A stretch of DNA of 10,201 nucleotides from Clostridia bacterium (GCA_024404395.1 JAKSPZ010000015.1:1-10201), one strand, 5' to 3'; counted from the first letter of the stretch, positions 1 through 6,052 are shown. The notes: a model not told the origin generated them from the sequence alone. Program-made: numbers and translations.

Positions 1-1081
1 AGTGCAGGGTGGACAGACCGAGACCCTTGGTGGGGTCGCAGACCAGCGTCAGGAAGACGGGGGAGAGGAGGATGATCGCGGAAGAAGTCTCCATGAAGAC
101 GCCGGCGACCAGGATGATGACGGAGACCAACAGCATGACGATGTACTTGTTGGTGGAGATGGACAGAACCGCGGAGGCGATGGTGTCGGGAATGCTCCAG
201 TTGGCCAGGACCCAGCCGAAGGGACCGGAGCAGGCGATGATGATCATGATGACCGCGCTGGTACGGGCGGAGCCGAGCATGATCTTGAACAGGCCGGCGG
301 GGGTCAGGTCGCGATAGATGAACGCGGAGACCAGAATGGCGTAGATAACGGCGATGGCGGCGGCCTCAGAGGGAGTGAAGACACCGGAGAAGATGCCGAC
401 CAGGATGATGACGGGCATCAGGATGGCGGGGATCGCCCTGACGAAGGTACGAGCGATGTTTTTCAGCTCGAACTTGACGCCCTTGGGATACTTGCGCTTG
501 TAAGCCTGGACCAGTGCGATGATGATCAGGGCAAGACCCATGATGATACCGGGGACGAAGCCTGCCTTGAACAGATCGGTAACGCTGCTCTGGGCAATGA
601 CGGCGTAGAGGACCATGGGAACCGACGGGGGAATGACGACGCCGATGGTACCTGCAGCTGCGACCAGTGCGGCAGCGGAGTCTTCCTCATAGCCGCGCTT
701 CTTCAGCTCGGGAACAAGGGTAGCGCCGACGGCGGCGGTGGTAGCGGCACCGGAACCGGAGATGGCTGCGAAGAACATGCCCGCGAGAACGGAAACAATG
801 CTCAGACCGCCGCGGATGAAACCGAGGAAGGACTCGCAGAACTCGACCAGGACTTTGGAGATCTTACCCTTGGAGAGCAGGTCGCCCGCAAGGATGAAGA
901 AAGGAACGGCGATCAGTGCGAAGGAGTCGCAGCTCTGGAACATGCGCTGGACGACCATCATGAACTGCTTCTCGCCGACACCGACGTACAGGGTGATGCC
1001 TGCGGCGGTGCAGATGGCGTAAGCAACGGGAACGCCGATGACCAGGCAGACGACGAAGATGATAAACAGCATTGCGGCCAT
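1..1081 (-). CDS. dctM: TRAP transporter large permease subunit DctM (partial, C-terminus beyond left edge)
   Basis: Large membrane subunit of a tripartite ATP-independent periplasmic (TRAP) transporter. It forms the transport channel that uses an ion gradient to import the ligand delivered by DctP. Reading from 1081 downward, 360 codons are visible; DctM proteins are usually about 425-430 residues, so roughly 65 are missing past the edge. The sequence is strongly hydrophobic with many membrane segments. Family hallmarks seen are VPFFILAGDLLSKG near residues 59-72, the RGGLSIV stretch near 90, AISGSGAATTAA near 106-117, and TIGVVIPPSVPMVLY near 145-159. The start ATG at 1081 shares one base with the dctQ stop (TAATG), so translation is probably coupled to dctQ. 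An internal Met at codon 4 is possible but less likely. Family assignment is firm; the substrate cannot be read from this subunit. Confidence 0.95.
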   Translation of the reverse strand, partial: MAAMLFIIFVVCLVIGVPVAYAICTAAGITLYVGVGEKQFMMVVQRMFQSCDSFALIAVPFFILAGDLLSKGKISKVLVEFCESFLGFIRGGLSIVSVLAGMFFAAISGSGAATTAAVGATLVPELKKRGYEEDSAAALVAAAGTIGVVIPPSVPMVLYAVIAQSSVTDLFKAGFVPGIIMGLALIIIALVQAYKRKYPKGVKFELKNIARTFVRAIPAILMPVIILVGIFSGVFTPSEAAAIAVIYAILVSAFIYRDLTPAGLFKIMLGSARTSAVIMIIIACSGPFGWVLANWSIPDTIASAVLSISTNKYIVMLLVSVIILVAGVFMETSSAIILLSPVFLTLVCDPTKGLGLSTLH

Positions 1082-1605
1082 TACTTAACAGCCTCCTTTG
1101 CGTGCGCGGGGCGCAGGATCTCATTGATCATCAGAACGAAAGCGTGGTAAGCGCAGACGATCATGCTGATGGGGATGATGACGTACACGTACTTCATCTT
1201 GATCGGGATCGAATCGGCCTTGCGGGTCTGCTTGCCGACGTAGCGGAAGCCGTAGTAAGTGATGGCGATGAAGAGGACCAGACACAGCACGTGAACGAGA
1301 ACGCGAAGGAACTTTCTGATCACGGGCGGGAAGAGGTCCTGAACTGCGGTGATGGCGATGTTGCCGCTGCGACGATAGACGCAGGTGGTGCCGATGAAGG
1401 TCGCCCAGATCAGCATGAAGCGGGTGGCCTGCTCAGACCAGATCAGTGCGGTGAAGAAGGTGCGGAAGATGATCTGCATGGCGGTGATGATCAGCATGGC
1501 GGCGATGAGTACTACCGCGAGTGCACCGCAGACCGTATCAAGGAAATCTGCAATCTTGTTGAGAGCGCCTACGATACCGCGGCGCTCGACGGGCTTGGAA
1601 TCCAT
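1081..1605 (-). CDS. dctQ: TRAP transporter small permease subunit DctQ
   Basis: Small membrane subunit of the TRAP transporter, 174 residues, which is typical for the family. It associates with DctM and is thought to help DctP dock. Four hydrophobic segments are visible at about residues 27-48, 61-77, 98-118 and 138-160. The conserved DctQ signature appears as WSEQATRFMLIWATFIG around residues 56-72. The cytoplasmic ends are rich in Lys and Arg. The ATG at 1605 follows a GGGGG stretch about seven bases upstream, a moderate ribosome binding site. The gene lies 103 bases after the dctP stop, a long gap for an operon that contains two hairpins, and overlaps dctM by one base. This suggests that the two membrane subunits are made together and at a level different from the binding protein. 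Confidence 0.94.
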   Translation of the reverse strand: MDSKPVERRGIVGALNKIADFLDTVCGALAVVLIAAMLIITAMQIIFRTFFTALIWSEQATRFMLIWATFIGTTCVYRRSGNIAITAVQDLFPPVIRKFLRVLVHVLCLVLFIAITYYGFRYVGKQTRKADSIPIKMKYVYVIIPISMIVCAYHAFVLMINEILRPAHAKEAVK

Positions 1606-1638
1606 AGAATAACCCCCATAATCGAATCGTTGGAGCTT

Positions 1639-1661
1639 CCGAAGAGCGATCCCTTCTTCGG
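1639..1661 (-). other. Second small hairpin in the dctP-dctQ gap
   Basis: Arms CCGAAGA (1639-1645) and TCTTCGG (1655-1661) form a 7-bp stem with a 9-base loop, lying just after the larger hairpin in the direction of transcription. No U-run is present. It may act with the first hairpin on message stability. Weaker than the first and could be incidental. Confidence 0.45.
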
Positions 1662-1671
1662 CTCATAGAAG

Positions 1672-1694
1672 GCCGCCGGGAAGATCCCGGCGGC
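1672..1694 (-). other. Perfect 10-bp GC-rich hairpin 14 bases after the dctP stop
   Basis: Arms 1672-1681 and 1685-1694 are perfectly complementary (GCCGCCGGGA and its complement) around a 3-base loop. No U-run follows on the minus strand, so it is a poor intrinsic terminator. Position between a binding-protein gene and its permease genes suggests an mRNA 3'-end stabiliser or partial attenuator that gives excess DctP over DctQM. Structure is seen; role is inferred. Confidence 0.7.
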
Positions 1695-1708
1695 GTAATG
1701 CGGCTGAA

Positions 1709-2701
1709 TTAAGCTGCGAGGGTCTCCTGGATGCGTGCGATGTACTCGCCGTACTCGGGGAACTTCTCGGAGTACTGCTCGTAAACGGGAGCAACAGCGG
1801 CGCGGAAGGAGTCAACGTCGGGCTCTTCGACAACCTCAACACCATTGGCGATGATTGCGGCCAGCTGGTCAGATTCCTGATCGGCAACCCAAGCGCGCTC
1901 GTACTCGGCGGCTTCCTGAGCGGCGTCAACGAAGATCTGCTGGGTAGCTTCGTCCATCTCGTTGAAGACGTCGAGGCTCATGGTGATGATGGCGGTGGAG
2001 TAGCTGTGGCGGTCCAGAGTGACGTACTTCTGCTCGTACTTCCAGAGCTCATAGGAGAAGATAACGTTGATGGGGTTCTCTTCGCCTTCGACGGTGCCCT
2101 GCTTCATTGCGGTCAGTGCGTCGCCCCAAGCCATGGGAACAGCGTTGACGTTCAGTGCGCCGAAGGTGGCGGCGTAGACTTCGTTCTCCATAACGCGGAG
2201 CTTCAGGCCTTCGACGTCAGCTGCGCAGGTAACGGGGCGAACGGAGTTGGTGATGTTGCGGAAGCCGCGCTCTGCGTAAGCAAGACCCTTCAGGCCTGCA
2301 TCTTCCAGAGTGCCGAGGAGCTCTTTGCCGATCTCGCCGTCGAGGATGGTGTAAGCTTCTTCGTTGCTGGCGAACAGGAAGGGCATGTCAAGAACGCCCA
2401 TGGCCTGGGAGAAGTTGACGAAGGGGCCGGAAGTGATGATGCCCATGTCCAGCATGCCCATGGACATGCTCTCGAGCATATCGGCTTCGCCGCCGAGCTC
2501 GCCGTTGGGATGGATCTCGATGACGTATTCGCCGTTGGTGCGCTCAGCAACCAGCTCAGCGAACTTCTCGGCTGCGACCTGGAAAGAGTCCTGCTCGTTG
2601 ACGGTGGTGCCGAGCTTCAGGACGGTTTCGGCCATCGCGGAAGAAGCGAGGCAGAGAACCAGAGCCATGACCAGGGCCAGAACTTTGATCATCTTGTTCA
2701 T
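1709..2701 (-). CDS. dctP: TRAP transporter substrate-binding protein DctP
   Basis: Extracytoplasmic solute receptor of the TRAP transporter, 330 residues, the usual family length. A Sec signal peptide is clear: MNKMIK, a hydrophobic core to about residue 20, then a probable cut after SAMA (residue 24). The mature protein shows DctP features: KLGTTVNEQDSF (29-40), GELGGEADMLESM (67-79), RGFRNITNSVRP (145-156), and LRVMEN (168-173), whose Arg169 matches the conserved arginine that binds the ligand carboxylate in this family. PMAWGDALTAMKQGTVEGEENP (189-210) is the classic C-terminal lobe motif. The ATG at 2701 has GGAGG eight bases upstream; an in-frame TTG at 2716 overlaps that site and is rejected. 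First gene of the operon, under the T-box leader at 2759-3027. A carboxylate ligand is expected from the family; isoleucine-related identity is inferred from the T-box only. Confidence 0.95.
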   Translation of the reverse strand: MNKMIKVLALVMALVLCLASSAMAETVLKLGTTVNEQDSFQVAAEKFAELVAERTNGEYVIEIHPNGELGGEADMLESMSMGMLDMGIITSGPFVNFSQAMGVLDMPFLFASNEEAYTILDGEIGKELLGTLEDAGLKGLAYAERGFRNITNSVRPVTCAADVEGLKLRVMENEVYAATFGALNVNAVPMAWGDALTAMKQGTVEGEENPINVIFSYELWKYEQKYVTLDRHSYSTAIITMSLDVFNEMDEATQQIFVDAAQEAAEYERAWVADQESDQLAAIIANGVEVVEEPDVDSFRAAVAPVYEQYSEKFPEYGEYIARIQETLAA

Positions 2702-2727
2702 TGTGTGTTCCTCCAAAATTTGTTCTA

Positions 2728-2750
2728 TTTCATTGCTTCTGCAATTGAAA
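2728..2750 (-). other. Small hairpin between T-box terminator and dctP ribosome binding site
   Basis: Arms 2728-2736 and 2741-2750 pair as a 9-bp stem with one bulged base and a 4-base loop. It lies just upstream of the dctP ribosome binding site. It could shape translation initiation or protect the 5' end of processed message; no clear partner sequence blocks the GGAGG. Role unknown. Confidence 0.4.
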
Positions 2751-2758
2751 TCATAAAT

Positions 2759-2790
2759 AAAAAACTGCCTCTTCTGATTTGAAGAGACAG
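2759..2790 (-). terminator. T-box intrinsic terminator
   Basis: A 10-bp stem with one G-U pair (arms 2781-2790 and 2765-2774, 6-base loop) is followed on the minus strand by six U residues, then A and three more U. Its 5' arm shares CTGTCTCT with the T-box antiterminator, so the two structures exclude each other. It should stop transcription before dctP when tRNA-Ile is charged. Confidence 0.93.
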
Positions 2791-2814
2791 ATAGATTATC
2801 TGCGGTACCACTCT
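2783..2814 (-). promoter_or_regulatory. T-box antiterminator
   Basis: Reading downward from 2814: AGAG, the unpaired TGGTACC bulge, GCAGATA, a 3-base loop, TATCTGT, then CTCT. AGAG pairs with CTCT and GCAGATA pairs with TATCTGT (one G-U). The TGGT in the bulge matches the 3' end of an uncharged tRNA with discriminator base A. The second arm overlaps the terminator's first arm, giving the on/off choice. Confidence 0.92.
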
Positions 2815-2927
2815 AATTGCCGCCATTGGCGACCGCTCTGTTCCGTGTAAACACGGATGACGTACGGTAACGGGCGTCGACCGTTCCATTCTACCGGGGA
2901 TTCCCTTTCGATGGACCGCTCGGGGAT

Positions 2928-2930
2928 GAT
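2928..2930 (-). promoter_or_regulatory. T-box specifier codon AUC
   Basis: ATC on the minus strand, one base after GAA and followed by A, in the position occupied by GGC in the glyQS leader. It would pair with the GAU anticodon of tRNA-Ile. The alternative triplet UAU (tyrosine), one base earlier, is out of register and would be followed by C rather than the usual purine. Confidence 0.85.
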
Positions 2931-3033
2931 ATTCTCTGCGGAGCCTGCACTGCCTCGCACCGTCCGGCAGCTCTCTGAGCACGCATTCCGAGATACTTGT
3001 TCCCTTCATCGCGTTAAATTGATGCTTATTTCT

Positions 3034-3061
3034 ATTTTAGTTCAATTTATGGAATTGTCAA
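3034..3061 (-). promoter_or_regulatory. Sigma-A promoter of the T-box/dctPQM operon
   Basis: TTGACA at 3061-3056 (perfect -35) and TAAAAT at 3039-3034 (five of six -10 bases) with a 16-base spacer. Transcription should begin near 3027, just before the first T-box stem, giving a leader of about 270 bases to the terminator. Confidence 0.82.
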
Positions 3062-3094
3062 CCCATGAACAAACATTTTACCGAAAATCTCCGC

Positions 3095-3131
3095 AAAAAA
3101 GCAGGCGCTTCCCGAGGGGGAAACGCCCGCT
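3095..3131 (-). terminator. Intrinsic terminator of the isomerase/dehydrogenase unit
   Basis: Arms 3118-3131 and 3100-3113 form a 14-bp stem (two G-U pairs) with a 4-base loop, followed by a run of U (3099-3095). It begins nine bases after the dehydrogenase stop and separates this unit from the TRAP promoter at 3061. Confidence 0.92.
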
Positions 3132-3139
3132 TGCGCAAC

Positions 3140-4150
3140 TTACTTGACGATGAGGCCGCCTGCTGCTTCGATCTCTTTCTTGACCAGCTTGACGGACTTG
3201 ATCGCTTCTGCGACGGTGGCAACGTCCAGAGCATGTTCGCCCTTCAGACCTTCCACAAAGAACTTCAGTTCGTTGTAGTAGCCGCCCAGATCGGAGATGT
3301 TGCCGCCGATGTCGTTGTCGCCCTGGAAGCCTGCGTCCATCTCGGGATGGAAGGGCTCGCCCTCCTGAGGATAGACCGTCAGACCGTTGACGTCATTGAT
3401 GACGGAGGCCTTTTCGAACTTGACGCGGAAGCCTGCGGTGAAGGGGTAGGTCGGGGGATAGTCCCAGCCTGCTTCAACGCTGACGGCGACGTCCTTGCCG
3501 TAGCCGTAAACGGCGTAGATCTGCTGGATCAGACCGTTGGCATCGCGGCCGGCCTGGGCGTTGACGCGATCGGGCTCGCCGAACAGGTAGCGGACGAAGT
3601 CGACATCATGGACGTGCATGTCCACGGCGAGGCCGCCGCTGAGCTCGGGCTTATGGAGCCAGCCGTCGGTCGCCCATTCGGGGCGGGAGCTCAGGCGATG
3701 GAAGTGACCGTTCAGCACACGACCGTAGGTGCCTGCTTCGGCGGTCTTCTTCAGCCAGACATATTCGTTCCAGAAACGGATGACCTGACCGACCTGGACC
3801 TTGCGGCCGGTCTCGGCTTCGGTCTTGAGAATGAGTTCCATCTCGTCTTCGTCGATGCAGATGGGCTTCTCGACAAAGACGTCCTTGCCGGCCTTCATGG
3901 CGGCGACGGCGGTGCAGACGTGCTTGTGGGTGGGCAGGCAGATGTCGACGACATCGATGTCCTTGTTTTCGAGGACAGCGTTCAGATCGGTGCAGGGAAC
4001 GGCACCGTACTTCTCGGCAAGGGCCTTTGCGGGTGCTTCGTAGACGTCACAGGTGACGGCAACTTTGACACCGAGGGGAGCGAGGGCCTGATAGCATGCA
4101 GCATGCATGCCGCCCATGAAACCGCAACCGATAACAGCAACATTAATCAT
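3140..4150 (-). CDS. Gfo/Idh/MocA family NAD(P)-dependent oxidoreductase
   Basis: Cytoplasmic dehydrogenase of the glucose-fructose oxidoreductase / inositol dehydrogenase family, 336 residues, a normal length. The N-terminal Rossmann fold begins with MINVAVIGCGFMG; the GCGFMG dinucleotide-binding loop is at 8-13. The EKP motif that carries the family's catalytic lysine is at 94-96. In the C-terminal domain GGLAVDMHVHDVDFVRYLFG (172-191) fits the D-x-x-x-H-x-x-D pattern, with His181 as the probable catalytic histidine. The usual substrate is a sugar, sugar acid or cyclitol hydroxyl; the exact one is not readable. ATG at 4150 overlaps the upstream isomerase-like stop as ATGA, with a GGAGGG site about eight bases upstream inside that gene, so the two are translationally coupled. 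The pairing suggests oxidation and isomerisation steps on one sugar or cyclitol. A terminator follows directly. Confidence 0.93.
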   Translation of the reverse strand: MINVAVIGCGFMGGMHAACYQALAPLGVKVAVTCDVYEAPAKALAEKYGAVPCTDLNAVLENKDIDVVDICLPTHKHVCTAVAAMKAGKDVFVEKPICIDEDEMELILKTEAETGRKVQVGQVIRFWNEYVWLKKTAEAGTYGRVLNGHFHRLSSRPEWATDGWLHKPELSGGLAVDMHVHDVDFVRYLFGEPDRVNAQAGRDANGLIQQIYAVYGYGKDVAVSVEAGWDYPPTYPFTAGFRVKFEKASVINDVNGLTVYPQEGEPFHPEMDAGFQGDNDIGGNISDLGGYYNELKFFVEGLKGEHALDVATVAEAIKSVKLVKKEIEAAGGLIVK

Positions 4151-4989
4151 AGTTTTCCCTCCATAATACGAGACATGGATTTAGAAGTGTTGTAGATAAT
4201 CTGATCGGCGGCGTAGGTGTAGGGCGGGATCATCTCGCCGGCGGCCCATCCGTCGTAACCGATGTCGTCAAAAGCCTTGCGGACTTCCGGCCAGTTGACG
4301 TCGCCGGAGAGGATGTCCACGAAGCAGTTCAGTCCGCCGGGATTGCGGCGGTAATCCTTGAAGTGCACCTTCTTGATGCGCTTGCCAAGGATGCGGATCC
4401 AGTGCTCGGGATAGCCGGAGAAGACCACGTTGCCGACGTCGAAGTAGGAGCCGACGTAGTCGCTGCCGATCTTGTCGATGAAATCGCGGAGCTCCAGAGG
4501 AGAGAGGAACATCTTGTTCCAGACGTTCTCGATGCCGATGTTGATCTTCAGTTCCTCGGCGATGGGGGCCAGCTTCTTCATGTCTTCCAGAGCGCGGTCA
4601 TAGGCGACGTCGTAGGGAACGACGGGGCGCTCGGGAACGAACTCGACGGAGACGCTGCCGGGAACGACCAGCACGGTGTCGGCGCCCAGTGCCTTGGCGA
4701 AGCGCATCTGGGTGACGGCGGTATCATGCGCCTTCTGACGCTCCTCGGGATCGTCGGAGGTGAAGGAATAGCTCCAGTACAGGCTGCTGGCAACGCTGGG
4801 CAGGGCGATGCCGATCTCGGCGGCTGCGGCCTTCAGTTCGGCCAGATGCGCTTCGGTGGTATTGGGATTCAGATCGCCGGCGGCGTCGAGGGTCAGCTCG
4901 ATGCCTTCAAAACCGGCATCCTTGGCCAGACGCATGGCCTCGACTGCGCTCTTGCCCACAAAGGACCAGTAGCTGATAGATTTCTTCAT
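4147..4989 (-). CDS. Sugar phosphate isomerase/epimerase family TIM-barrel protein
   Basis: Member of the xylose isomerase-like / AP endonuclease 2 TIM-barrel family, 280 residues, standard length. Proteins of this family interconvert keto-sugars or cyclitols or eliminate water from 3-keto-sugars using a divalent metal. Likely metal ligands are visible in the expected order: Glu154 in IGIENVWNK, Asp184 in SYFDVGN, His209 in KVHFKD and Glu252 in AAGEM. The N-terminus MKKSISYWSF and the GFEGIELTL strand (26-34) are typical. The exact substrate is not determinable. It is first of a two-gene unit with the Gfo/Idh dehydrogenase, with which it overlaps by four bases. An AAGGAA site lies about ten bases before the ATG at 4989. 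The AraC regulator upstream is divergent, implying inducible control. It could also be annotated as an inosose or hydroxypyruvate isomerase homologue; I cannot separate these. Confidence 0.92.
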   Translation of the reverse strand: MKKSISYWSFVGKSAVEAMRLAKDAGFEGIELTLDAAGDLNPNTTEAHLAELKAAAAEIGIALPSVASSLYWSYSFTSDDPEERQKAHDTAVTQMRFAKALGADTVLVVPGSVSVEFVPERPVVPYDVAYDRALEDMKKLAPIAEELKINIGIENVWNKMFLSPLELRDFIDKIGSDYVGSYFDVGNVVFSGYPEHWIRILGKRIKKVHFKDYRRNPGGLNCFVDILSGDVNWPEVRKAFDDIGYDGWAAGEMIPPYTYAADQIIYNTSKSMSRIMEGKL

Positions 4990-5024
4990 TATCGATCAAT
5001 TCCTTTCCGAAAGACGTAAAGATA

Positions 5025-5087
5025 TTGAAAACAGTTTATTCAACCATTTACATTATATACCGATTTCATAAAAAATGTTTACAACAT
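5025..5087. promoter_or_regulatory. Candidate operator elements in the divergent region
   Basis: This AT-rich stretch holds several repeats. A 13-bp palindrome, ATGTT-TAC-AACAT, is at 5075-5087 and covers the -35 region of both divergent promoters. TTGAA...TTCAA at 5025-5043 is a 5-bp inverted repeat in the isomerase leader. TTTACA occurs directly repeated at 5047-5052 and 5078-5083, 31 bases apart (about three helical turns). AraC-type activators often bind direct repeats near the -35. The repeats are seen; their use by the neighbouring regulator is inferred. Confidence 0.4.
5052..5057 (-). promoter_or_regulatory. -10 box of the isomerase/dehydrogenase unit
   Basis: A perfect TATAAT lies on the minus strand about 63 bases before the isomerase ATG, but the base positions 17 away (5080-5075, AAACAT) are a poor -35. 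A strong -10 with a weak -35 fits a promoter that needs an activator, as expected next to an AraC-family gene. Confidence 0.6.
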
Positions 5088-5106
5088 CGGGCTGATAATT
5101 TATAAT
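5078..5106 (+). promoter_or_regulatory. Promoter P1 of the AraC-family gene
   Basis: TTTACA at 5078-5083 and a perfect TATAAT at 5101-5106 with an ideal 17-base spacer. Its -35 overlaps the palindrome at 5075-5087, which could allow autoregulation. Start expected near 5113. Confidence 0.75.
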
Positions 5107-5121
5107 ATCAGAAGAATACGA

Positions 5122-5150
5122 TTGACGGCGGAATCGCAGGTCGATATACT
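5122..5150 (+). promoter_or_regulatory. Promoter P2 of the AraC-family gene
   Basis: TTGACG at 5122-5127 and TATACT at 5145-5150 with a 17-base spacer, five of six matches in each box. Start would be near 5157, leaving a very short leader that begins at or just before the AGGAGG site at 5161-5166. Confidence 0.65.
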
Positions 5151-5173
5151 TACGGTGAAAAGGAGGCTGCGGT

Positions 5174-6049
5174 ATGTTTGAAGAGCATCCGTTGTTGCCG
5201 GTCTATTCGGTAAAATCGCTGATCAACGCTTCATATTACCGTATGAAGCCCGAATATCGCTGGCGCGGTGAGCGTCATAATTTCTGGGAGCTCGTGTATG
5301 TCGATAAAGGCGAGGCGGTCATCGTCTCCGAAGACATGGAGTTTCTGCTGAAGACGGGCGAGATGGTCTTCCACAAGCCCAACGAATGGCACAATGTCGG
5401 CAACGGCGGCAGCAGTGAAAACGGCGTTGTGGTCATCGCTTTCGTGCTGGAAGGGGAGGACACCTCTGAGTTCGAAGGCAACATCGTCTCCCTCGGTCCG
5501 CCCGAGAAGCAGTGCCTGACCACCGTTGTCCGTGAAGCGGAGAACGCCTATCGGTATTTCGACAACGATCCGCCCTTTGTGCGCCTCGTGCCCCGTGAGA
5601 ATGCCGCACCCGGCGCCGATCAGATGATCCGCACCTGCCTCGAGCAGCTGTTGGTCTATGTCTATCGCCGCGGTGAAAAGATCGGCACCAAGAGCCGCGC
5701 CCTTTCCTCCAACGTGCTGAACCATCACGCCGATCTGGTCAGCAGAGCCAAGGAATATGTGGAAGCGCATATGAGCGAAAAGCTCACTCAGGCCAGTATC
5801 GCACTGGCGCTGCACACCAGCGTTTCTCAGCTGAAAGCGGTGTTCAGGGAGCAGGAAGGACAGTCCATGATGTCCTACCTGTCCGATCTCCGCATCCTTT
5901 ACGCCAAGCGGCTCATCCGCGAGCGCGATCTGAATTTCACTCAGATCGCCGAAGCCACGGGCTACGAGAGCCTCTATTATTTCTCGGCGAGATTCAAAAA
6001 GCAGACGGGCATGACTCCGACGGAATACGCAAGGTCCGTCAGAAGATAA
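5174..6049 (+). CDS. AraC-family transcriptional regulator with cupin sensor domain
   Basis: DNA-binding regulator of 291 residues. The N-terminal part (about 25-95) is an AraC-type cupin sensor: RHNFWELVYVDKGEAVI (34-50), then a FLLKTGEMVFHKPNEWH stretch (57-73) typical of the jelly-roll core. The C-terminal part (about 190-290) holds the two helix-turn-helix motifs. The first is around KLTQASIALALHTSVSQLKAVF; the second carries the family signature FTQIAEATGYESLYYFSARFK followed by TGMTPTEYARS. The ATG at 5174 has a perfect AGGAGG seven bases upstream. The gene is divergent from the isomerase/dehydrogenase unit and shares its upstream region, so it most likely activates that unit in response to a sugar-like ligand. 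Direct evidence for the ligand is absent. Expression is probably from two tandem promoters. It ends in a terminator shared with the convergent gene. Confidence 0.95.
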   Translation: MFEEHPLLPVYSVKSLINASYYRMKPEYRWRGERHNFWELVYVDKGEAVIVSEDMEFLLKTGEMVFHKPNEWHNVGNGGSSENGVVVIAFVLEGEDTSEFEGNIVSLGPPEKQCLTTVVREAENAYRYFDNDPPFVRLVPRENAAPGADQMIRTCLEQLLVYVYRRGEKIGTKSRALSSNVLNHHADLVSRAKEYVEAHMSEKLTQASIALALHTSVSQLKAVFREQEGQSMMSYLSDLRILYAKRLIRERDLNFTQIAEATGYESLYYFSARFKKQTGMTPTEYARSVRR

Positions 6050-6052
6050 AAG

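Larger units (their letters stand above)
2759..3027 (-). promoter_or_regulatory. T-box riboswitch leader, specifier AUC (isoleucine), upstream of dctPQM
   Basis: A complete T-box leader that reads the charging state of a tRNA and lets the downstream operon be transcribed when the tRNA is uncharged. Seen on the minus strand: GATGA near 3011-3007; AGTA of the loop-E motif at 2997-2994; the AGAGAG of the distal stem I region at 2976-2971, followed by the CGGTGCGAGGC-type apical loop; then GAA-T-ATC-A at 2934-2927. This matches the layout GAA-N-specifier-A known from the Bacillus subtilis glyQS leader (GAA-A-GGC-A), and puts the specifier at 2930-2928 as AUC, isoleucine. The stem below the loop pairs GGGA (3004-3001) with TCCC (2926-2923); the stem above pairs TCTC with GAGA. 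A stem III hairpin (CCGTG/CACGG) and the conserved AGAGTGGTACCGC T-box follow. The TGGT bulge would pair with the tRNA ACCA end. Class is certain; isoleucine specificity is well supported by register. Confidence 0.95.

Noticed and set aside
2..1150. 382-residue plus-strand open frame opposite dctM
   Set aside because: Highly Asp/Gly/Glu-rich translation with no domain, an antisense shadow of hydrophobic DctM codons.
1672..1694. Hairpin after dctP as a full intrinsic terminator
   Set aside because: No U-run follows on the minus strand, and dctQM has no visible promoter of its own in the gap, so read-through must occur.
2702..2716. TTG start five codons upstream for dctP
   Set aside because: It overlaps the GGAGG ribosome binding site of the ATG at 2701, and the ATG gives a normal signal peptide.
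2929..2931. UAU (tyrosine) as the T-box specifier
   Set aside because: One base out of the GAA-N-specifier-A register seen in glyQS, and followed by C instead of a purine.
2725..3009. Small minus-strand frame inside the T-box leader
   Set aside because: The region folds as a complete T-box riboswitch; the translation has no recognisable domain and no ribosome binding site.
3065..4195. 376-residue plus-strand open frame opposite the Gfo/Idh gene
   Set aside because: Antisense shadow in GC-rich DNA; the minus strand shows GCGFMG and EKP motifs, a ribosome binding site and a terminator.
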